NCBI GenBank assembly: GCA_017643495.1
Contig: JAEPNK010000001.1
Span: forward strand, 539,623 to 603,622
Length of the DNA stretch: 64,000 nucleotides
Origin: Rhizobiaceae bacterium
GTDB taxonomy: Bacteria > Pseudomonadota > Alphaproteobacteria > Rhizobiales > Rhizobiaceae
Reading direction: 5' to 3'
Shown: positions 26,829-34,978 of the stretch, one piece after another
How the letters are laid out: the number at the start of each line of letters is the position of its first letter
Numbering within the stretch: position 1 is the first letter of the stretch
Made by a program: the position numbers and the translations under genes
The notes under the pieces: generated by a model
What the model was told of the DNA's origin: nothing
Seen by the model: the letters and a program-made list of their open reading frames with translations, nothing else
Databases searched by the model: none

Positions 26829-27816
26829 AACATTCAAGGCCATTCAGGTATCCCGGGACGAGGAAAAGAACCAGTCCGTCGATATTGTGGAACTGGTTAC
26901 TGACGATCTGATGGAGGGCGACGTCCTCATTGAGGTTGAAGCAACAACAGTCAACTACAAGGACGGGTTGGCCATAACCGGCAAAAGTCCCGTTGTGCGG
27001 CACTGGCCCATGGTCCCGGGTGTGGACCTCGCCGGTACTGTAATCGAATGTTCGTCTGGTGCTTTCAAGACAGGTGACAAGGTTCTGCTGAACGGCTTTG
27101 GCGTGGGAGAAACCCATTGGGGGGCCTATGCAGGGCGAGCCCGACTCAAGTCCGATTGGCTGATCTCGCTTCCTGAGGGGTTTACTGCCAAGCAGGCCAT
27201 GGGTATCGGCACGGCCGGTTATACAGCGATGTTGTGTGTCATGGCTCTGGAGCGAAACGAACTGACACCCGATTCCGGCCCCATCATTGTAACTGGCGCC
27301 AATGGCGGCGTAGGCACAGTGGCAATATCGATTCTTTCAAAACTGGGCTTCGATGTGATCGCATCCACTGGCCGGGCATCGGAGGCCGGATTTTTGAAGG
27401 AGCTGGGTGCTTCGGAAATCATTGACCGTAACGAACTGTCAGAGCCGGGTCGCCCTTTGGGCAAGGAGCGTTGGGCGGGGGCAGTTGATGCAGTGGGTTC
27501 CCATACCCTCGCAAATCTGCTTGCCCAGACAAAATACGGTGGCACGGTAGCTGCTTGTGGTCTTGCCCAAGGCTTTGATCTTCCTGCTACCGTCATGCCG
27601 TTTATTCTGAGAAATGTCACACTTGCGGGGATCGATTCTGTAATGGCACCCAAGGTCCTGCGCGAAGAAGCATGGCAAAGGCTTGCAAGGGATCTGGATG
27701 TATCGAAGCTCGATGCCCTGACCACGGAAATAGGTTTTGATGACATCATCCGGACAGCAACTGATATCGTTGATGGCAAGGTCAGGGGTCGTGTCATTGT
27801 TGACATGAAGGCCTGA
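26821..27816 (+). CDS. acuI: YhdH/AcuI-type quinone-oxidoreductase-like MDR enzyme
   Basis: This 331-residue zinc-independent medium-chain reductase starts MGETFKAIQVSRDE. It has the family segments TTVNYKDGLAITGKSPVVR and PGVDLAGTV, and the NADPH-binding VTGANGGVGTVAISIL (near 155). It matches the YhdH/AcuI group, whose studied members reduce acryloyl-CoA to propionyl-CoA; true substrate here is inferred only. The ATG at 26821 overlaps the lspA stop by 8 nt. regB begins 15 nt downstream. Confidence 0.85.
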   Translation: MGETFKAIQVSRDEEKNQSVDIVELVTDDLMEGDVLIEVEATTVNYKDGLAITGKSPVVRHWPMVPGVDLAGTVIECSSGAFKTGDKVLLNGFGVGETHWGAYAGRARLKSDWLISLPEGFTAKQAMGIGTAGYTAMLCVMALERNELTPDSGPIIVTGANGGVGTVAISILSKLGFDVIASTGRASEAGFLKELGASEIIDRNELSEPGRPLGKERWAGAVDAVGSHTLANLLAQTKYGGTVAACGLAQGFDLPATVMPFILRNVTLAGIDSVMAPKVLREEAWQRLARDLDVSKLDALTTEIGFDDIIRTATDIVDGKVRGRVIVDMKA

Positions 27817-27831
27817 CCGGAAGGCAAGCGC

Positions 27832-29145
27832 TTGGCAAGTTATGTCAATGAAATAAAGCCACCGGCTTCTGGCTACAGCCTCAGACTTGATACGCTGCTG
27901 AAAATCCGGTGGGTGGCCATCCTTGGCCAGACAGTGGCTGTCCTTGTGGTATGGCTTTACCTTGGCTTTGATTTCAATCCGCAATTCTGTCTGGCATTGA
28001 TAGGAACTTCAGTCCTGTTGAATATTGTGCTGGGTTTTCGTTACCCGGCCAACCAGCGAATGCCGGCGCCCTGGTCGACGCTTCTGTTGAGTTACGACAT
28101 TCTGCAACTGTCCATGCTGCTCTTCCTGACCGGCGGGCTGCAAAACCCCTTTTCCATACTGATGCTAGTGCCGGTGGTCATTGCTGCAACAACCCTGTCC
28201 ATAAACGATACGTTCTGGCTTGGTGCATTGGGAGTCATTTGCGCTTCACTCCTCGCCTTCTTCTACTTTCCGTTGCCCTGGCGCCCGGATGTAATATTGC
28301 AATTGCCGACAATCTATATTGCAGGCATGTGGCTGGCCATTGTTTCCAGCCTCACCTTCACATCCGCCTATGCTTTCCGGGTAGCAGATGAATCGCGCAA
28401 GCTTGCTGATGCCCTTGCTGCAACCGAACTTGTCTTGCAGCGTGAGCAGCACCTTTCGAGCCTTGACGGACTGGCTGCGGCCGCTGCACATGAACTTGGC
28501 ACGCCGCTTGCCACGATTGCACTTGTTTCCAAGGAGATGAGTCGTGAGTTTGACGAGGATTCCAGCCTTTTTGAAGACGCTCAATTGCTGAGAAGCCAAG
28601 CAGAAAGATGCAGGGAAATCCTTCAGACACTGACCTCCCTTTCCAGTGAAGGGGATCGGCATATCGGCGTCATGCCGTTCTCTGCATTCATGGAGGATAT
28701 TGCCGCTCCCCACCGCAATTTTGGCGTGAAAGTGGAGATCAATCTGCCAGACTGGGCCGGAGAGCCGGATTGTGTCCGCAACCCTGCGATACTGTACGGG
28801 CTGGGTAACCTGGTTGAAAACGCCGTCGACTATGCGCGGGAAAAGGTGGTTCTCACTCCCTCCTGGGATGATGCCCATGTTCAGGTCACCATTAATGATG
28901 ATGGTCGCGGTTTCGGTGAGGAGCTGATTCCCAGAATTGGCGAACCTTATGTGAAGGACAGAACCCGTGGAGACAGTGGCGGATTGGGACTCGGACTGTT
29001 TATTGCCAAAACACTGCTGGAACGTAGTGGCGCTGTCCTCAAGTTTGAAAACCGGCCAAAACGTGGTTTGCCTGGTGCACACGTGACGGTTGTCTGGCCA
29101 AGACAGGCCATAGAAGCCCGGAATGAGCAGGAAACGGATGCCTGA
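27832..29145 (+). CDS. regB: redox-sensing histidine kinase RegB/ActS/PrrB
   Basis: This 437-residue membrane kinase has six N-terminal helices (about 28-185), including the quinone-binding GGLQNPF motif (101-107). The H-box is LAAAAAHELGTPLATI with phosphoacceptor His220. The redox-active cysteine region ERCREIL has Cys260, and the ATPase domain carries NLVENAVDYA, DDGRGFG and GGLGLGLFIAK. RegB responds to ubiquinone redox state and phosphorylates RegA. The TTG start has AAGG 7 nt upstream. Nothing required is missing. Confidence 0.94.
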   Translation: MASYVNEIKPPASGYSLRLDTLLKIRWVAILGQTVAVLVVWLYLGFDFNPQFCLALIGTSVLLNIVLGFRYPANQRMPAPWSTLLLSYDILQLSMLLFLTGGLQNPFSILMLVPVVIAATTLSINDTFWLGALGVICASLLAFFYFPLPWRPDVILQLPTIYIAGMWLAIVSSLTFTSAYAFRVADESRKLADALAATELVLQREQHLSSLDGLAAAAAHELGTPLATIALVSKEMSREFDEDSSLFEDAQLLRSQAERCREILQTLTSLSSEGDRHIGVMPFSAFMEDIAAPHRNFGVKVEINLPDWAGEPDCVRNPAILYGLGNLVENAVDYAREKVVLTPSWDDAHVQVTINDDGRGFGEELIPRIGEPYVKDRTRGDSGGLGLGLFIAKTLLERSGAVLKFENRPKRGLPGAHVTVVWPRQAIEARNEQETDA

Positions 29146-29250
29146 TCTGACCGCAAATTGAGTGCTGAGGTCGGGATTTTGACAAATGGCGCACGGTACG
29201 CCACATAGACTTGACGACACTGCTCGATACAGGGTGAAGGGATCAAGAAG

Positions 29251-29811
29251 ATGCCTGATTCAGATGGTGGTAAAGACATGGTTTCCGGTGACAATACGCT
29301 ATTGCTGGTCGATGATGACCGTCCGTTCCTGACCCGCTTGGGCCGTGCCATGGAGAGCCGCGGGTTTGCTGTGGAGACTACCGAAAGTGTCGGCGAGGCA
29401 TTGACCCGGATAAAGGCCAGCCCACCAGCCTATGCTGTTGTGGACATGAGGCTTGAAGATGGAAACGGGCTCGATGTAATCGAGGCTATTCGCACTGTTC
29501 GCCCTGATTGCAAGGCAATTGTTCTGACCGGATACGGCAATATTGCAACGGCAGTATCTGCGGTGAAAATGGGTGCAGTGGACTATCTTGCAAAACCGGC
29601 CGATGCCGACGACATTTACACGGCCTTGATGCGCAAACCGGATGACAAGGCCAATCCCCCGGAAAATCCGATGTCCGCAGACCGGGTTCGCTGGGAGCAC
29701 ATTCAGCGCGTCTATGAGCTTTGCGACCGCAATGTTTCGGAAACTGCCCGCCGCCTCAACATGCACCGGCGGACCTTGCAGCGGATTTTGGCCAAAAGAG
29801 CGCCTCGCTAG
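29251..29811 (+). CDS. regA: response regulator RegA/ActR/PrrA
   Basis: This 186-residue protein has a receiver domain with the acidic pocket VDDDRP, phosphoacceptor Asp65 (AVVDMRLEDG), Thr in IVLTGYG and Lys in YLAKPAD. A Fis-type helix-turn-helix follows at the C-terminus (ELCDRNVSETARRLNMHRRT), which is nearly invariant in RegA orthologues. It controls redox-responsive energy genes with RegB, encoded 105 bp upstream. An internal ATG at 29278 could also serve as start. Confidence 0.95.
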   Translation: MPDSDGGKDMVSGDNTLLLVDDDRPFLTRLGRAMESRGFAVETTESVGEALTRIKASPPAYAVVDMRLEDGNGLDVIEAIRTVRPDCKAIVLTGYGNIATAVSAVKMGAVDYLAKPADADDIYTALMRKPDDKANPPENPMSADRVRWEHIQRVYELCDRNVSETARRLNMHRRTLQRILAKRAPR

Positions 29812-29827
29812 CAAGCGGTCATGCCAA

Positions 29828-30304
29828 CTACAGACTGCCCTCGTGAAGATTGAACCGGTTCAATCTTGCTGCTGCACTACGGGCAAACTGAAGCAGCAAG
29901 GCTTTGCGTGTTGCGGCATTTAGAGGGGTTTCACGGGCTTCGCGGATTGTTTCACAAGCATACTGGTCTGCAATGACCAGTCCTTCGTTCTCCGGAAAGA
30001 TTTCAAGGGGAACGTCGGGGTGGGTAGCGAAGTAAAAGCGGTCGCAAAAAGCGCTGTATTCATGCCACTTCCGGTCTATCCGGAAATCTTCTGTCGATGA
30101 CTTGATCTCGTAGATATTGATCCGTCCCTTGCGGTCAATTGCAGCCAGGTCGCAACGCCGCCCTGTTTTCAGGGTGAACTCGGGCAAGAAAACCAGATCA
30201 GTCTCTGACAGGCCCCGAATCAGGCCACTACGGATCTTCATGGCAGTTTCTGACTGCCGTCCATCAATCGTCGGATCGGTATTTGTGGGATCGATAATAG
30301 GCAT
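29828..30304 (-). CDS. mmcB: MmcB family DNA repair protein
   Basis: This 158-residue protein has a PD-(D/E)xK-like nuclease core: FLPEFTLKTGRRCDLAAIDR followed by IYEIKSSTEDFRIDRKW, with D, E and K residues in the usual spacing. It matches MmcB, which in Caulobacter aids mutagenic/mismatch-associated repair. It converges on regA (17 bp between stops) and is divergent from the transpeptidase gene. I found no GTTC-N7-GTTC LexA box upstream, although homologues can be SOS-controlled. Confidence 0.86.
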   Translation of the reverse strand: MPIIDPTNTDPTIDGRQSETAMKIRSGLIRGLSETDLVFLPEFTLKTGRRCDLAAIDRKGRINIYEIKSSTEDFRIDRKWHEYSAFCDRFYFATHPDVPLEIFPENEGLVIADQYACETIREARETPLNAATRKALLLQFARSAAARLNRFNLHEGSL

Positions 30305-30327
30305 TTTCAGGTCTCGTGATGCTTGAA

Positions 30328-30347
30328 ATGTTGCGCGGATGCAACAT
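30328..30347. repeat. inverted repeat upstream of mmcB
   Basis: ATGTTGC (30328-30334) and GCAACAT (30341-30347) form a perfect 7-bp inverted repeat with a 6-bp spacer, 24 bp before the mmcB start. It has the size of an operator for a dimeric regulator; no regulator can be named. Confidence 0.4.
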
Positions 30348-30476
30348 CGGCAACCCCAAAAACTTTGTGGCGCAAATGTGTCTTGCCTATGTCTTCAGGT
30401 TTGCTAAGGCTTCTGCAACTGGATTTTGACGACAACTAGCGGGAGTTGTCGGAATCGCCCCTTACAGGAGAATATA

Positions 30477-31103
30477 ATGGACAGACGTACCTTCAGCCTG
30501 GCGCTGTTGTCGACGGCTCTGCTCGCCGGTTGTTCGTCAATCAGTCGAGATCCGAGCCGGCAGTTCCGGGCAGACTATGGAGCACGCAAGGATGGTGAGT
30601 TTGCCTTGCCAGCCATTCCGGTCCGCAAGATTGACAAGAAATACCTGCGGCAGATTGTTGATTTCGAGACCAAGGAAAAGCCGGGCACGATAATCGTCGA
30701 TGTGCCGGAGCGCCATCTCTATCTGGTCCAGCCGGGCGGACGTGCAGTTCGTTATGGCGTCGGTGTTGGCAAACAGGGCTTTGCCTGGTCCGGCAATGCC
30801 CGTGTTGGCTGGAAACGCGAGTGGCCAACCTGGACGCCTCCGTCACGCATGATCGGGCGGCGTCCGGAACTTGCCAAATGGCGCGGCGGTATGCCTCCGG
30901 GTGTAAACAATCCCCTTGGCGCGCGTGCCCTGTATCTTACCAAGGGCGGCCGGGACACACTTTATCGCCTGCACGGTACGCCGGAATGGTGGTCAATCGG
31001 CAAGGCCATGTCTTCAGGCTGTATCCGCCTGATGAATCAGGACATTATCGATTTGCATGCGAGAGTGCAGCCTGGTGCGAAAGTGATTGTTCGCCAATCT
31101 TGA
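30477..31103 (+). CDS. L,D-transpeptidase lipoprotein (YkuD domain)
   Basis: The enzyme forms 3-3 peptidoglycan cross-links or attaches proteins to peptidoglycan. The 208-residue precursor has a lipoprotein signal with lipobox LLAGC (Cys19), then a YkuD domain with the catalytic HGTPEWWSIG...SSGCIRL signature (active-site Cys in SSGCIRL). The ATG at 30477 follows ACAGGAG by 6 nt and starts directly at the signal peptide, so upstream in-frame codons are not used. A strong terminator follows. Confidence 0.93.
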   Translation: MDRRTFSLALLSTALLAGCSSISRDPSRQFRADYGARKDGEFALPAIPVRKIDKKYLRQIVDFETKEKPGTIIVDVPERHLYLVQPGGRAVRYGVGVGKQGFAWSGNARVGWKREWPTWTPPSRMIGRRPELAKWRGGMPPGVNNPLGARALYLTKGGRDTLYRLHGTPEWWSIGKAMSSGCIRLMNQDIIDLHARVQPGAKVIVRQS

Positions 31104-31128
31104 TTTTTTCCGCCAACGGAAAAAGACA

Positions 31129-31158
31129 AGCCCCGTGCGGTCGCACGGGGCTTTTTTT
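31129..31158 (+). terminator. intrinsic terminator after the L,D-transpeptidase gene
   Basis: The stem GCCCCGTGC/GCACGGGGC (31130-31138 with 31143-31151), extended by an A-T pair, has a 4-nt loop and is followed by seven T residues. Confidence 0.93.
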
Positions 31159-31193
31159 GACCTGCAAGGCTTCAAACACGGAAGGAGGCTTTG

Positions 31194-33371
31194 TCACACT
31201 TCCTGGGAAGCAGCCTTGAATTCAAGCCGTTTGCGGTGAAGCACCGGTTCGGTATACCCGGACGGCTGTTCCTTGCCTTCAAACACCAGTTCGCAAGCGG
31301 CCTGGAATGCGACGGAATTGTCAAAATCCGGCGCCATGTTCCGGTAGGCCGGGTCGCCGGCATTTTGTTCATCAACAACACCTGCCATGCGTTTCAGCGT
31401 TTCCGTGACCTGTTCTTTCGTGCAGATGCCGTGCTGCAGCCAGTTTGCAATGTGCTGGGTGGATATGCGCAGCGTGGCCCGGTCTTCCATCAGCCCGACA
31501 TTGTTTATATCCGGCACTTTCGAACAACCAACTCCCTGCTCTACCCAGCGCACCATATAGCCGAGTATGCCCTGGGCATTGTTATCAAGCTCGTTCTGGA
31601 TGTCTTCGGGTGTCCAGTTCGGGCGGATGGCAACCGGTACGGTCAGAAGGTCATCAAGACTGGCCCGCTTTCTGTCGGCAATCCTTGATTGTTCCTCACG
31701 GACATTGACTTCATGGTAATGTGTTGCATGCAATGTAGCTGCTGTTGGTGACGGGACCCAGGCACAGTTGGCTCCGGCCTTCGGGTGGCCGATTTTCTGT
31801 TCCAGCATGTCTGCCATCAGGTCAGGCATGGCCCACATGCCCTTGCCGATCTGTGCATGGCCGGACAATCCGCATTCCAGCCCAATATCGACATTCCAGT
31901 CTTCATAGGCCTTGATCCAGGAAGCGCCCTTCATGTCTGCCTTGCGCAGCATTGGACCGGCCAGCATGGAAGTGTGGATCTCGTCGCCTGTCCGGTCAAG
32001 GAAGCCTGTATTGATGAATACCACACGCTCGCTTGCAGCCCGGATGCACTCCTTGAGATTGACAGTCGTTCGCCGCTCCTCATCCATGATGCCCATTTTC
32101 AGCGTGTTTGCCTTCATGCCGAGCGCTTCTTCCACGCGTGAGAAAATCTCTGCTGCAAACGCCACTTCTTCCGGGCCATGCATTTTGGGTTTGACGATAT
32201 ACATGGAGCCTTCACGAGAGTTTCCGTTTCTCCCGTTTGGTCCGATATCGTGAAGTGCGATCAGTGACGTAATCATGCAATCCATGATCCCTTCCGGCAC
32301 TTCACGGCCATTATCGAAGGTGATTGCAGGATTGGTCATCAGATGTCCGACATTGCGGACCAGCAACAATGCCCTTCCGTGCAGGGCTATGGGTGAACCG
32401 TCCGTGCCGGTATACTCGCGATCGGGATTGAGAGAGCGGGTCATCATCTTTCCGCCCTTCTCGAAACTGTCTTCGAGATCGCCTTTCATGAGGCCAAGCC
32501 AGTTTCTGTATGCAAGTGTCTTGTCTTCGCCATCCACACAGGCAACAGAGTCTTCACAGTCGCAGATTGTGGTAATAGCAGCTTCCAGCACAACATCTGC
32601 TATGCCAGCCTTGTCGCCTTTGCCGATCGGGTGGGTTGGATCAATGATGATGTCGGCGTGCAGGCCGTTGCGCTTCACCAGAACCGAACCTGGAGAGTCT
32701 GGGCTGCCTTTATAGCCAACAAATTGCGCCGGGTTTGAAAGACCGGCACGTGAGCCGTCTTCCATGGTAAGCTGCAATTCGCCATCCACGATTGCAATCT
32801 TTGTTGCATCTTCCCAGTTTCCATCGACCGGTACCGACTTGTTGAGAAAGTCTCGGGCCCAGGAGATTACTTTGCTTCCCCGTGCCGGATTGTAAGCGCC
32901 ACCGCGCTCAGCACCGTTATCTTCGGAAATTGCGTCTGTGCCGTAGAGTGCATCATACAGTGAACCCCAACGTCCATTGGCGGCGTTCAGCGCATATCGG
33001 GCATTGGTGATGGGCACGACCAGTTGCGGACCGGCAACACTCGTAATTTCTGTGTCGACATTTGCTGTATCTACTGAAAATTTTCCGCCCTCGGGGACAA
33101 GGTATCCGATTTCCGAGAGAAACGTCTTGTAATCTTCAAGCGAATAATCTGTTCCGCCGTGCGACTTGTACCACTCGTCAACTTTTGCCTGCAGGGATTT
33201 CCGTTTTTCAAGCAACTCCCGGTTTTTCGGAGCAAGATCATCGATAATCGCCTCAAGCGCCTTCCAGAAAGCTGTTTCTTCTACACCCGAGCCGGGCAAT
33301 GCTTCTTCGTTCACAAAAGATGCCAGGCCAGCATCTACATTAAGACCGCCAATATCCACACGTTGCGACAT
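31194..33371 (-). CDS. glcB: malate synthase G
   Basis: The enzyme condenses glyoxylate with acetyl-CoA to malate in the glyoxylate shunt and glycolate use. The 725-residue protein matches the long G-type enzyme. Typical blocks include [20 protein letters not shown] (acid residues of the metal site), [16 protein letters not shown], the [11 protein letters not shown] segment and [21 protein letters not shown] strong GGAGG site lies 6 nt before the ATG. Isocitrate lyase is not in the window. Confidence 0.97.
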   Translation of the reverse strand: MSQRVDIGGLNVDAGLASFVNEEALPGSGVEETAFWKALEAIIDDLAPKNRELLEKRKSLQAKVDEWYKSHGGTDYSLEDYKTFLSEIGYLVPEGGKFSVDTANVDTEITSVAGPQLVVPITNARYALNAANGRWGSLYDALYGTDAISEDNGAERGGAYNPARGSKVISWARDFLNKSVPVDGNWEDATKIAIVDGELQLTMEDGSRAGLSNPAQFVGYKGSPDSPGSVLVKRNGLHADIIIDPTHPIGKGDKAGIADVVLEAAITTICDCEDSVACVDGEDKTLAYRNWLGLMKGDLEDSFEKGGKMMTRSLNPDREYTGTDGSPIALHGRALLLVRNVGHLMTNPAITFDNGREVPEGIMDCMITSLIALHDIGPNGRNGNSREGSMYIVKPKMHGPEEVAFAAEIFSRVEEALGMKANTLKMGIMDEERRTTVNLKECIRAASERVVFINTGFLDRTGDEIHTSMLAGPMLRKADMKGASWIKAYEDWNVDIGLECGLSGHAQIGKGMWAMPDLMADMLEQKIGHPKAGANCAWVPSPTAATLHATHYHEVNVREEQSRIADRKRASLDDLLTVPVAIRPNWTPEDIQNELDNNAQGILGYMVRWVEQGVGCSKVPDINNVGLMEDRATLRISTQHIANWLQHGICTKEQVTETLKRMAGVVDEQNAGDPAYRNMAPDFDNSVAFQAACELVFEGKEQPSGYTEPVLHRKRLEFKAASQEV

Positions 33372-33398
33372 GAAAAACCTCCTGTTTTGCTTGCCGGA

Positions 33399-33426
33399 AA
33401 GATAACGATGAGGTGTTTTCAGTCAA
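33399..33426 (-). promoter_or_regulatory. candidate sigma-70 promoter of glcB
   Basis: On the minus strand TTGACT (33421-33426) is followed after 16 nt by TATCTT (33399-33404), about 28 nt before the glcB ATG. Confidence 0.5.
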
Positions 33427-33548
33427 TTTGGAGAAAACAACAAACATTATATCCATTTTGGAAATAATAAGAATGTTCGCTATTGCCACAGATATTGAAT
33501 GGCGACCCGTCAAACCCCATATTCCAGAAAAGAAAGAAGGGAATGAAA

Positions 33549-33995
33549 ATGTCACGTCTGGCCGGTTTTTCCAGTCCGTTCATGCTTGGTTTTGATGAGC
33601 TTGAACGTGTTCTGGACCGCGCAACCAAGTCTGCCAATGACGGATATCCTCCGTACAATATCGAGCGGCTGAATGCGGGAAGTGACCAGGATACCGATGT
33701 TTTGCGCATCACCCTGGCGGTTGCAGGATTCCGCGAAGAAGACCTTGACGTCACCATCGAGAAAAACCAGCTGGTGGTCACGGGGAAACAAATTGATGAC
33801 AAGGAACGTGTCTACTTGCACCGGGGCATAGCTGCCCGACAGTTTCAGCGCTCCTTCGTGCTGGCTGAAGGACTTGAAGTCAACGGTGCTCAATTGAAAA
33901 ACGGCCTGCTGGAAATAGATCTGGTTCGTTTGAGGCCGGAAAGCACGGTTAGAAAGATTTCCATTAATGCCGCGGAAAGATCAGGTAAGGAGTAA
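33549..33995 (+). CDS. Hsp20/IbpA small heat-shock protein
   Basis: This 148-residue protein holds an alpha-crystallin domain from about residue 35 (LRITLAVAGFREEDLDVTIE, then GLEVNGAQLKNGLLEIDLVR with the late alpha-crystallin consensus). The RGIAARQFQRSFVLAEG segment is typical of IbpA-like proteins. It is an ATP-independent holdase for unfolding proteins. The ATG at 33549 has GAAGG 8 nt upstream; an ATG at 33543 is too close to that site. It is followed 3 bp later by the DUF1150 gene. Confidence 0.92.
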   Translation: MSRLAGFSSPFMLGFDELERVLDRATKSANDGYPPYNIERLNAGSDQDTDVLRITLAVAGFREEDLDVTIEKNQLVVTGKQIDDKERVYLHRGIAARQFQRSFVLAEGLEVNGAQLKNGLLEIDLVRLRPESTVRKISINAAERSGKE

Positions 33996-33998
33996 CCA

Positions 33999-34265
33999 AT
34001 GTTTCATTACAATGATCAAAATCATGAGCAGCTTCAGGAGTTTGAAGACCTGGCTAACATGGGAAGTGATGCAATTGCCTATATGAGGCAGATCACAGCC
34101 GAGGAAATTGCAGAAGCGTTTCCCGGTACACCCGAACTTGAACCGGGGCATTTGTACTGGGCGCTGTTTGCAGCCGATGGCTCTCCGCTGGTCCTTGCAG
34201 ACAGCCAGAGCGATGTGAGTTCTTCCGCGTTTTACAATGATTTGGAGGCTGTGCTTCCAAACTGA
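33999..34265 (+). CDS. DUF1150 family protein, hsp20 partner gene
   Basis: This 88-residue acidic protein (MFHYNDQNHEQLQEFEDLAN, later AIAYMRQITAEEIAEAFPG) belongs to DUF1150. The family is almost always found just after an hsp20 gene in alphaproteobacteria, as it is here at 3 bp spacing. No function is established; coupling suggests a role with the small heat-shock protein. No signal peptide or membrane span is seen. Confidence 0.88.
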   Translation: MFHYNDQNHEQLQEFEDLANMGSDAIAYMRQITAEEIAEAFPGTPELEPGHLYWALFAADGSPLVLADSQSDVSSSAFYNDLEAVLPN

Positions 34266-34288
34266 TTTTGGCACAGCTTGATGACAGC

Positions 34289-34321
34289 GTTCAGGCCGGG
34301 CGTTTTCCGCCCGGCATGAAC
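34289..34321. terminator. strong stem-loop between DUF1150 and hpf (convergent)
   Basis: GCCGGGCG (34295-34302) pairs with CGCCCGGC (34308-34315), and after one mismatch GTTCA (34289-34293) pairs with TGAAC (34317-34321). This gives 13 bp in all. T runs are absent on both sides, so intrinsic termination is uncertain. Confidence 0.5.
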
Positions 34322-34331
34322 AAAGGCCGGA

Positions 34332-34892
34332 TCAGGAGGGATCAATCCAGCCGATATTGCCGTCCTGGCGGCGAAACACCACGTTGGTCTTTCCATTGCC
34401 CGCATTGGTGAAGACGACTACCGGATTGTCAGTCATGTCTAGCTTCATCACTGCCCCGGCAACGGTTTGGGTCTCAATGCTGGTAAGGGATTCGGCGATA
34501 ATCACCGGATTATAGTCTTCCGGCATTTCTTCAGACGTTTCAGGCGATTCCACAATCGAATAGGCCGCCTCTATCCGTGCTGCCTTGTCTGCATTTGCGT
34601 GATGGTCCTTGAGGCGGCGTTTATAGCGTCGCAGCCGCTTTTCAATCTTGTCGGCAGCCGCTTCAAATGCAGCCGTGGGATCATTGTCCATGGCATTGCT
34701 TTGAAGGTCGGCACTCGAATCAAGGTGAATTATACAGTCGCAGGAATAACGGTTTCCCTGTTTTTCAAGCGTTACATGACCTGTATATCCGCCGGGAAAA
34801 TATTTCGTAATGGCGTCCTCAAGCCGGTCTTCGATACGACCGGTCAGCGAATCACCCACATTCATGTGCTTTCCTGAAATCCGTAAACTCAT
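34332..34892 (-). CDS. hpf: long-form ribosome hibernation promoting factor
   Basis: HPF dimerises and silences 70S ribosomes in stationary phase. The 186-residue protein has the N-terminal RaiA/YfiA domain (SLRISGKHMNVGDSLTGRIE...AADKIEKRLRRYKRRLKDHH). A linker leads to the C-terminal dimerisation domain (VFRRQDGNIGWIDPS), so it is the long form. It lies 86 bp downstream of rpoN on the same strand, the usual pairing. The ptsN gene that commonly follows it in relatives is absent here; the next gene is convergent DUF1150. Confidence 0.93.
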   Translation of the reverse strand: MSLRISGKHMNVGDSLTGRIEDRLEDAITKYFPGGYTGHVTLEKQGNRYSCDCIIHLDSSADLQSNAMDNDPTAAFEAAADKIEKRLRRYKRRLKDHHANADKAARIEAAYSIVESPETSEEMPEDYNPVIIAESLTSIETQTVAGAVMKLDMTDNPVVVFTNAGNGKTNVVFRRQDGNIGWIDPS

Positions 34893-34978
34893 GTGTTTCC
34901 TCTCTTCCTTTTCCGCCCCTTAAAGTCTACAGGCAGAAACCGAGAAAGCAAATCAGAAAAGATTTCAGGATGTTGTGA

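Noticed and set aside
28246-29220. 324-residue minus-strand frame opposite regB
   Set aside because: The sense strand encodes an intact RegB; the antisense product shows no domain.
30305-30476. LexA box upstream of mmcB
   Set aside because: No GTTC-N7-GTTC or its complement is present in the intergenic region.
33372-33548. RpoH promoter for hsp20
   Set aside because: Several A+T-rich stretches occur, but none has CTTG at 17-18 nt from a CYTATNT element.
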